Shown here: in pieces, positions 57,483 through 64,000 of the stretch | How the letters are laid out: each line of letters starts with the position of its first letter | Numbering within the stretch: the first letter of the stretch is position 1 | NCBI RefSeq assembly: GCF_008638345.1 | Contig: NZ_VTVA01000004.1 | Coordinates: 186,001-250,000 of the forward strand | Reading direction: 5' to 3' | Source of the DNA: Pseudomonas saliphila | GTDB lineage: Bacteria > Pseudomonadota > Gammaproteobacteria > Pseudomonadales > Pseudomonadaceae | DNA length: 64,000 nt | Program-made: the position numbers and the translations under genes | Notes under the pieces: generated by a model | The model's database searches: none | Seen by the model: the letters and a program-made list of their open reading frames with translations, nothing else | What the model was told of the DNA's origin: nothing

Positions 57483-57494
57483 CCCCCCGGGGGG
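57483..57494. repeat. Perfect C6G6 palindrome overlapping the asd ribosome binding site
   Basis: CCCCCCGGGGGG is a 12-base palindrome in the 75-base leuB-asd gap. Its G half is the Shine-Dalgarno of asd, 6 bases before the ATG, so pairing of the C half with the G half could hide it. Confidence 0.6.
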
Positions 57495-57551
57495 TAACAA
57501 TTCAAAAAACAGCTGCGCTCGACCTGGGCCGAACGCACGTAGCCGCACAGA

Positions 57552-58634
57552 TTACAGGTTTTTCAATTCCGCTACCACGGCATCACCCATCTCGGCGGTG
57601 CCTACCCGACGGCAGCCCTCCGACATGATATCTCCGGTACGCAATCCCTTATCCAGTACCAGGCTGACGGCCTGCTCTATGGCATCGGCGGCGGCAATCT
57701 GATTAAAGCTGTAACGCAGCATCATGGACACCGACAGGATAGTCGCCAGCGGATTGGCGATACCCTGCCCTGCGATATCCGGCGCACTACCGTGACACGG
57801 CTCATACATACCCTTGTTGTTGGAATCCAGCGATGCAGAGGGCAGCATACCGATGGAACCTGTCAGCATGGAGGCCTGGTCTGACAGAATATCGCCGAAC
57901 ATGTTGTCCGTCACAATGACGTCGAACTGCTTGGGTGCACGCACCAGTTGCATGGCAGCGTTGTCGACGTACATGTGCGACAGCTCAACTTCAGGATAAT
58001 CCCGGGCCACTTCCTCAACCACTTCGCGCCACAGCTGACTCGATGCAAGCACATTGGCCTTGTCGACCGAGCACAGCTTCTTGTTGCGCACCATCGCCAT
58101 GTCAAAACCGACCTTGGCAATCCGGCGCACTTCACTTTCACTGTAGGGCAAGGTGTCATAAGCCTGCCGCTCGCCGTTTTCCAGCGTACGACGCTCGCGC
58201 GGCTGACCGAAATAGATGCCCCCGGTCAATTCCCGCACGATCAGGATATCCAGCCCCGAAACCACTTCAGGTTTGAGGGTCGAGGCATCAGCCAGCTGCG
58301 GATACAGAATGGCGGGGCGCAGATTGCCGAACAGCGCCAGTTCCGAGCGAATCTTCAGCAGGCCACGCTCTGGACGCAGCGCCGGATCGATGGTGTCCCA
58401 CTTCGGCCCGCCCACCGCACCAAGCAGGATCGCATCGGCTTTGCGCGCTCGCGCCAGTGTTTCATCGGCCAACGGCGAACCGTAACGATCATAGGCTGCC
58501 CCGCCCAGGTCGTCGGACTCACGCTGCATATCCAGACCAAATTTCTCCACGGCCAGGTCAAGTACCTTAACCGCCTCGGCCATGATCTCCGGACCGATAC
58601 CGTCACCGGGTAAAACGAGAATCTGCTTGCTCAT
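57552..58634 (-). CDS. leuB: 3-isopropylmalate dehydrogenase
   Basis: A 360-residue decarboxylating dehydrogenase of leucine synthesis. [18 protein letters not shown] and [10 protein letters not shown] are signature motifs. It is separated from leuD by 237 bases of AT-rich sequence, so it may have its own promoter; a TATAAA box lies on the minus strand near 58775. Confidence 0.95.
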   Translation of the reverse strand: MSKQILVLPGDGIGPEIMAEAVKVLDLAVEKFGLDMQRESDDLGGAAYDRYGSPLADETLARARKADAILLGAVGGPKWDTIDPALRPERGLLKIRSELALFGNLRPAILYPQLADASTLKPEVVSGLDILIVRELTGGIYFGQPRERRTLENGERQAYDTLPYSESEVRRIAKVGFDMAMVRNKKLCSVDKANVLASSQLWREVVEEVARDYPEVELSHMYVDNAAMQLVRAPKQFDVIVTDNMFGDILSDQASMLTGSIGMLPSASLDSNNKGMYEPCHGSAPDIAGQGIANPLATILSVSMMLRYSFNQIAAADAIEQAVSLVLDKGLRTGDIMSEGCRRVGTAEMGDAVVAELKNL

Positions 58635-58871
58635 AATCTCTCTCTGTTAACGCCGCGGCGTCTCATGAAAACCAATCAGCGTCCGGCCCACAGCACCAAC
58701 ACATAAGTGCTGAATGAGCCGTCGCCTGATATCTCGAAATAGCTTATAGATTAACCTCTAACCTACTGTTTTATAGATAAGTCATGCTAGAAAATCAGAG
58801 CCATCGAAATTGGCGATCCAGACGCAACATTGATTTCTAAACCTTTGCTAGTTCGCCGCGTTCGGGTCGAA

Positions 58872-59519
58872 CTACTTAATCGCCCCAAACAACCACGGAT
58901 TGGCCTGCTTGTGACGCTCTTCAAAACTCCGGATTGCGTCGGCGTCCTGCAGTGTCAGGCCGATGTCATCCAGACCATTGAGCAGACAGTGCTTGCGAAA
59001 CTCGTCGACGTCGAAGGAATAGCTGACGCCATCCGGCCGGGTAACGGTCTGCGCCTCGAGGTCGACAGTCAGCTGATAGCCCTCTTCGGCCTCTGCCTGC
59101 CGGAACAACTCATCGACATCGTCTTCTTTTAAAACAATAGGTAACAAGCCATTCTTAAAACTATTGTTATAGAAAATATCCGCAAAACTGGGCGCGAGGA
59201 TGGCGCGGAAGCCATACTCTTCCAGTGCCCAGGGCGCGTGCTCACGGCTCGAACCGCAACCAAAGTTCTTGCGCGCCAGGAGAACACTTGCGCCCTGATA
59301 GCGCGGCTGATTGAGCACGAAATCAGGGTTCAATGGACGGTTGGTCGAATCCTGCCCCGGATACCCTTCGTCAAGATAACGCAGTTCGTCGAACAGATTC
59401 TGACCAAAGCCGGTGCGCTTGATGGACTTCAGGAACTGCTTTGGAATGATCAGATCCGTATCCACGTTGGCGCGATCAAGCGGGGCAACCAGACCGGTGT
59501 GCTGAGTAAAAGGCTTCAT
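58872..59519 (-). CDS. leuD: 3-isopropylmalate dehydratase small subunit
   Basis: A 215-residue swivel-domain subunit that pairs with Leu[18 protein letters not shown] is the family mark. It overlaps leuC by 4 bases, with GGAGG upstream of the ATG. Confidence 0.95.
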   Translation of the reverse strand: MKPFTQHTGLVAPLDRANVDTDLIIPKQFLKSIKRTGFGQNLFDELRYLDEGYPGQDSTNRPLNPDFVLNQPRYQGASVLLARKNFGCGSSREHAPWALEEYGFRAILAPSFADIFYNNSFKNGLLPIVLKEDDVDELFRQAEAEEGYQLTVDLEAQTVTRPDGVSYSFDVDEFRKHCLLNGLDDIGLTLQDADAIRSFEERHKQANPWLFGAIK

Positions 59520-60949
59520 GCGCTTACCTCCTGAGTGAGCATGTCGCGGACGTCGACAAAGTGACCTGCAATCGCCGCAGCCGCCGCCATCGCCGGACTG
59601 ACCAGGTGGGTGCGACCGCCGTTACCCTGACGCCCTTCGAAATTGCGGTTGGACGTCGACGCGCAATGCTCTCCTGCCTGCAGCCGATCAGGGTTCATTG
59701 CCAGGCACATGGAGCAACCCGGATCGCGCCATTCAAAGCCAGCAGCCAGAAAGATCTTGTCCAGCCCCTCATGCTCGGCCTGTTCCTTCACCAACCCGGA
59801 ACCGGGCACCACCATCGCCTGCTTGATGGTGGGCGACACATGGCGGCCCTTGGCAACGGCGGCAGCGGCGCGCAAATCTTCAATACGCGAGTTGGTGCAC
59901 GAACCGATGAACACGCGGTCCAGCTTGATCGAACTGATCGGTTGATTGGCCGCAAGCCCCATGTACTGCAGGGCGCGTTCGTAACCACTGCGCTTGACGG
60001 CGTCGGTTTCCTGCGCCGGATCCGGTACATTGTCGTCGATCGCGACGACCATTTCCGGGGACGTGCCCCAGGACACCTGCGGCTGGATTTGTGCGGCGTC
60101 CAGCTCAACAACAGTGTCGAATTGGGCGTCAGCATCCGATACCAGATCCTGCCACGCCGCAACGGCCCGCTCCCAGTCGTCGCCTTTGGGCGCATAGGGG
60201 CGACCCTTGACGTACTCAATAGTCTTCTCGTCGCACGCCACCAGACCCACCCGCGCGCCCGCCTCGATCGCCATGTTGCAGATAGTCATGCGGCCTTCGA
60301 CGGACAGATCGCGAATCGCAGAACCAGCAAATTCGATTGCATGTTCATTGCCGCCAGCGGTGCCAATCTTGCCGATCACTGCCAGCACAATGTCCTTGGC
60401 CGTCACGCCAAAGCCCAGCTTACCGTCGACCTTGACCAGCATGTTCTTCATTTTCTTGGCGACCAGACACTGCGTGGCCAGCACGTGCTCGACTTCAGAG
60501 GTGCCGATACCGTGCGCCAAGGCCGCAAAGGCGCCATGGGTGGCGGTATGTGAATCACCGCAGACGATGGTCATGCCAGGCAGCGTGGCGCCCTGTTCAG
60601 GCCCGACAACGTGGACGATGCCCTGACGGCGATCGGTCATCTGAAATTCCATGATCCCGAAGTCCAGGCAGTTATCGTCCAGCGTGGTGACCTGCAGCTT
60701 GGAGACCAGATCCTCGATACCGGAAACCCCGGCGGCACGATTGGTGGTCGGCACGTTATGGTCCGGGGTCGCCAGGTTGGCATCGATGCGCCAAGGCTTG
60801 CGACCGGCCAGCCGCAAACCTTCAAAAGCCTGCGGCGAGGTGACTTCGTGCAACAGGTGACGGTCGATATAAAGCAGTGCGGACCCATCGTCCCGCTGCT
60901 TTACCAGATGGTTATCCCAAAGCTTGTCGTAAAGCGTCTTGGCAGACAT
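59516..60949 (-). CDS. leuC: 3-isopropylmalate dehydratase large subunit
   Basis: A 477-residue aconitase-family subunit that isomerises isopropylmalate. The Fe4S4 ligands are in [11 protein letters not shown] and [16 protein letters not shown] precedes the ATG. It leads the leuC-leuD pair and diverges from the LysR gene. Confidence 0.96.
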   Translation of the reverse strand: MSAKTLYDKLWDNHLVKQRDDGSALLYIDRHLLHEVTSPQAFEGLRLAGRKPWRIDANLATPDHNVPTTNRAAGVSGIEDLVSKLQVTTLDDNCLDFGIMEFQMTDRRQGIVHVVGPEQGATLPGMTIVCGDSHTATHGAFAALAHGIGTSEVEHVLATQCLVAKKMKNMLVKVDGKLGFGVTAKDIVLAVIGKIGTAGGNEHAIEFAGSAIRDLSVEGRMTICNMAIEAGARVGLVACDEKTIEYVKGRPYAPKGDDWERAVAAWQDLVSDADAQFDTVVELDAAQIQPQVSWGTSPEMVVAIDDNVPDPAQETDAVKRSGYERALQYMGLAANQPISSIKLDRVFIGSCTNSRIEDLRAAAAVAKGRHVSPTIKQAMVVPGSGLVKEQAEHEGLDKIFLAAGFEWRDPGCSMCLAMNPDRLQAGEHCASTSNRNFEGRQGNGGRTHLVSPAMAAAAAIAGHFVDVRDMLTQEVSA

Positions 60950-61090
60950 GCTGATCTCCTGAATCAGGCCGCTAACGGGCGGATGCCGTCGCGCAGAACC
61001 TGCGTTGCTAATCTGAATAGATAGTAAAAGCTGGCATTCAATAAAACAAATTCATTATATTCATGGATTGGATTACCAACTGGAATACCA

Positions 61091-61963
61091 ATGGATACTG
61101 CCAACCTCTCTGCATTCCTTGCCGTTGCGGCCAGCGGGTCCTTTTCGCGGGCGGCCGAAGCACTGCATCTGACCCAGCCCGCCATCAGCAAACGCATCGC
61201 GGCGCTCGAGTCGCAACTCAGCGCCCGGCTATTCGACCGTATTGGCCGGAGCATTACCTTGACCGAGGCCGGCCGGGTACTCCAACCCCGCGCTGAACAA
61301 ATAATTGGCGTATTAGGTGATACCGAACGGGCGCTGAGCAATCTGTCATCCACGGTGCAGGGGCGTCTGTCACTCGCGACCAGCCACCACATCGGGCTGC
61401 ATCGCCTGCCGCCGGTATTGAGGCAGTATACCAAGAGCTATCCCGGGGTGGCGTTGGACATCCGCTTTCTCGACTCCGAGATCGCCCACGACCGGGTCAT
61501 GCACGGCGAGGTCGAGCTGGCTGTCATTACCCTGGCACCCGCCGTTGAGTTGCCCGTGATCGCCGAGCAGATCTGGGACGACGTGCTGGAGTTTGTCGTT
61601 GCGCCGGAGCACCCGCTCGCCGCCGAGCAGGTGGTTACGCTGGAACAGCTGGCCAGCTATCCGGCGGTGTTCCCGGGACTGGACACCTTCACTCACCGTA
61701 TCGTCAGCCAATTGTTCGAGCGCCACTCAATTACCCCTCAGGTCAGTATGAGCACCAACTATCTGGAAACCATCAAGATGATGGTTGCAATCGGCCTGGC
61801 CTGGAGCGTGCTGCCGCGCACCATGCTGGATGAACAGGTCCGCAGCCTGACCGTGCCAGACGCTCGCCTAGTCAGGCAACTCGGGTGCATCTGGCATAGT
61901 GGCAGAACAATGTCGAATGCAGGGCGCGCGATGATCGACATGCTTAAAGAACACCCCGCGTAA
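61091..61963 (+). CDS. LysR-type regulator divergent from leuC
   Basis: A 290-residue LTTR. The N-terminal winged helix-turn-helix is clear (FLAVAASGSFSRAAEALHLTQPAISKRIAALE), followed by a substrate-binding domain (about 90-290). Its 141-base divergent spacer with leuC is AT-rich and contains inverted ATTCAT/ATGAAT-like elements fitting T-N11-A sites, so it may activate leuCD in response to an intermediate. The ribosome binding site is poor. Confidence 0.88.
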   Translation: MDTANLSAFLAVAASGSFSRAAEALHLTQPAISKRIAALESQLSARLFDRIGRSITLTEAGRVLQPRAEQIIGVLGDTERALSNLSSTVQGRLSLATSHHIGLHRLPPVLRQYTKSYPGVALDIRFLDSEIAHDRVMHGEVELAVITLAPAVELPVIAEQIWDDVLEFVVAPEHPLAAEQVVTLEQLASYPAVFPGLDTFTHRIVSQLFERHSITPQVSMSTNYLETIKMMVAIGLAWSVLPRTMLDEQVRSLTVPDARLVRQLGCIWHSGRTMSNAGRAMIDMLKEHPA

Positions 61964-62062
61964 ATTTGCAGACAACCGACCTTGTACCCTTGAGTTCAAC
62001 CGACTATTTTCAAGTCAGACGCAGTTTATCTACCGACTTACCTACCGCCGCGGGAATTCTCC

Positions 62063-64000
62063 ATGGAGCATGTGTCAGGGGCTGACACCGGGCAATATCA
62101 GGACGATGCATTTAGCGTTCTGTTCCATAGCATGCCCACTGCCGGGTTGTTGGTACTGGATCAATCAGACCAGATTCTCGACTCGAACGGGGCATTCAAG
62201 CAACTGTTCGGCTGGGACTCGCAAGCTTTGAAAGGCTTGCAGGATGCGAGATTCCCACTGTGGCCGAATGCTGCTGGGCGCCGGCAATGGCTTGCGCGAC
62301 TGGCTAACGGCCAGAGCCCGGTAACCGTTGAACTGCCGCTTCGCTGCCGTAATGGCAGCTTGCTTCCATGCTCGCTGATCATCGAAGCCATTTCCCTTGC
62401 GGATCAGTCCTACCGCCTGTATCTGTTCCAGCCCATTTCTCGCCTGCAGCGCAACAATCGCCTGATCCAGACCAATACCCTGAGCGCCACCCTGCCCGAC
62501 CATGACAGCCTGGCACTCGCGCTGGATGCCTCACAGATGGGCATATGGGAATTGGATATCCGCAGCGGACTGCTCAATGCCTCAGCGCGATCCGCTGCGC
62601 TCCACGGCTTTTCGCCGGATGCCTGGAAAGGCTCACTCAGAACCTTTATGGGAAGGGTGCCCAAGGAGGATCAGCGCGCCATGCGCCGTGCATTCGTGGC
62701 CATCTGCCGTGGACGCCGCCGCCGACATTGCCTTACCTACCGAGTCAGGCAACCCGATGGCAGCCTTAGATGGTTGGAAGCAACCGCACGCCTGGACCGG
62801 GACGCCCAGGACGCCCCCTTGCGCCTGACCGGCACGCTGCTGGATATCACAGAACAACGGCGCAGTGAGCAGGCATTGGCTGAGAGCCAACAAAAATTCT
62901 CCGAGTTGTTCCAGGGCGCGCCCGAGCCTTACCTGCTGATATATACCGAGAGCGGCGTCATTATCGAAGTGAATCGGGCTTTCATCCGCACCTTCGGTTA
63001 TCAACCCCAGGCGGTGGTGGGACGTTCATTGACTGATACCGGGTTGATACGCGCCTCAGACCAATCCCGGCCGGCAATTGCCGAGCTGTTGACAGGCAAA
63101 GCCGTGCACGTTGACGAGATCGACGTGCGCCACCTCGATGGCAAGGTGCATATCTGTGAGCTATCGAGCGCCTTGTTCACGATCAATCGCCAACAGTGCA
63201 CCCTGGTCAGCCTGAGGGATATTACTGCGCGCAAGGAGGCGGAAAGTGCCTTGCGCGCCTCCGAGGCCAAATTCTCCAAGGCCTTTAGGGCCAGCCCCGA
63301 CTCGATCAGCATCACTGAAAAACGCTCGGGCAGACACCTCGACGTCAATGAGGGCTTCACGCGGCTTACCGGCTTCACGCCCCAGGAAGCCATCGGCCGC
63401 ACCAGTGCAGAGCTCGAAATCTGGGCTGACCCACAGGAACGCGCTGCAATCCTGGCGGAACTGAAGCGCTGCGGTCGAATCCGGCAGCGCGAACTGCGCA
63501 TGCGCGATAAATACGATCAGATTCGTATCGTCCTGATATCCGTCGAGTCGCTCGATATCAATGGTGTCGATTGCCTGCTGACAACAGCACGCGACATCAC
63601 TGAACAGAAATATATAGAGGAACGGGTCAAACATCTTGCCTATCACGACGCGCTGACTGATCTACCCAACCGCCTGTTGCTCAGTGATCGGCTTGTGCAG
63701 AATATCGCGCTGTATAACCGCCACAGGCTCAAGGGAGCGTTATTGTTCTTCGATCTGGATCGATTCAAGCAGATCAACGATACGCTCGGCCATGCCTTCG
63801 GGGACGCCGTGTTGTGCGAGGTGACGCGCCGCATGCTCTCGGTGGTACGCAAGGAAGACACCGTGGCGCGCTTAGGTGGCGATGAATTCGTGGTACTCAT
63901 CAGCGGGCTTGAGGAAAATGAACAACCCTTTGTGGAGCAGATCAGCCACAGTGCCACCAAGCTGTTGAGCGTGCTGGCCGCGCCCATGGAGATCGATGGC
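62063..64000 (+). CDS. Multi-PAS diguanylate cyclase (cut by window edge)
   Basis: An open frame of 646 codons reaching the window edge with no stop. About four PAS units lie in tandem (roughly 15-110, 150-265, 280-390, 400-515), with PAC-like ends such as TGTLLDITEQR and TARDITEQK. They are followed by LTDLPNR and a GGDEF domain with GGDEF at 605-609 and FFDLDRFKQINDTLGH. It should make cyclic di-GMP; an EAL domain may follow beyond the edge. No membrane helix is seen, so it is cytoplasmic. GGGA lies upstream of the ATG. Confidence 0.93.
   Translation, partial: MEHVSGADTGQYQDDAFSVLFHSMPTAGLLVLDQSDQILDSNGAFKQLFGWDSQALKGLQDARFPLWPNAAGRRQWLARLANGQSPVTVELPLRCRNGSLLPCSLIIEAISLADQSYRLYLFQPISRLQRNNRLIQTNTLSATLPDHDSLALALDASQMGIWELDIRSGLLNASARSAALHGFSPDAWKGSLRTFMGRVPKEDQRAMRRAFVAICRGRRRRHCLTYRVRQPDGSLRWLEATARLDRDAQDAPLRLTGTLLDITEQRRSEQALAESQQKFSELFQGAPEPYLLIYTESGVIIEVNRAFIRTFGYQPQAVVGRSLTDTGLIRASDQSRPAIAELLTGKAVHVDEIDVRHLDGKVHICELSSALFTINRQQCTLVSLRDITARKEAESALRASEAKFSKAFRASPDSISITEKRSGRHLDVNEGFTRLTGFTPQEAIGRTSAELEIWADPQERAAILAELKRCGRIRQRELRMRDKYDQIRIVLISVESLDINGVDCLLTTARDITEQKYIEERVKHLAYHDALTDLPNRLLLSDRLVQNIALYNRHRLKGALLFFDLDRFKQINDTLGHAFGDAVLCEVTRRMLSVVRKEDTVARLGGDEFVVLISGLEENEQPFVEQISHSATKLLSVLAAPMEIDG

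Noticed and set aside
56322-57497. 391-codon plus-strand ORF opposite asd
   Set aside because: The asd frame has catalytic and cofactor motifs; the antisense frame is a shadow.
59561-60553. 330-codon plus-strand ORF opposite leuC
   Set aside because: leuC has its iron-sulfur cysteine motifs in place; the antisense frame has none.
1-64000. CRISPR arrays, tRNA or rRNA genes, insertion sequences, prophage, defence islands
   Set aside because: No regularly spaced repeats, tRNA cloverleaf, rRNA, transposase, integrase or phage gene was seen; nearly all space is core metabolism and housekeeping genes.

Overview
The window is a chromosomal stretch of a gammaproteobacterium of the Pseudomonadaceae. 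Supporting marks are the fadD2-fadD1 pair diverging from a MaoC gene, the leu-asd-usg-fimV-truA-trpF-accD-folC-dedD-cvpA-purF-metZ block, the rnd-ycgL pair, cmoAB, two FimV-type proteins and a second Lon protease. It differs from Pseudomonas aeruginosa in having trpB and trpA between trpF and accD, so a sister lineage such as Halopseudomonas is plausible (inference). I see no rRNA, tRNA, CRISPR array, prophage or insertion sequence.

Layout. 1-3.5 kb: fatty-acid activation (fadD1, cut by the window edge, and fadD2) and a divergent MaoC-type hydratase. 3.5-10.1 kb: a probable Fur-controlled iron-uptake operon, exbB-exbD-exbD'-tonB-siderophore receptor-FMN 2-hydroxyacid oxidoreductase-PiuC-type dioxygenase; the second ExbD lacks the membrane aspartate. 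10.2-20.3 kb: moxR with a VWA gene, a DUF748-like envelope protein, cysK, aceK, a cold-shock protein, a TetR-type regulator and oligopeptidase B. 20.4-29.8 kb: putP, a second Lon with a sigma-32-like promoter, a short FimV paralogue, cmoA-cmoB and a TesB-like thioesterase. 29.8-33.5 kb: a translationally coupled ycjX-ycjF-unknown operon and a double-TM2 membrane protein.

33.5-38.9 kb is the most unusual part. An AMP-forming acyl-CoA ligase and a PLP decarboxylase, both resembling families normally linked to the exosortase A system, flank a DUF3820 gene, a CobW-type metallochaperone gene coupled to a DUF1826 gene, a Zur-like operator and a small ORF. No exosortase gene is present here. 38.9-42.4 kb: ycgL, rnd, a chemoreceptor and a secreted helix-hairpin-helix protein.

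42.5-60.9 kb is a long minus-strand biosynthetic run. leuCD and leuB make leucine; asd and a probably inactive paralogue (usg) follow; then fimV, truA, trpFBA, accD, folC, dedD, cvpA, purF and metZ. A divergent LysR regulator lies upstream of leuC. The window ends inside a multi-PAS diguanylate cyclase.
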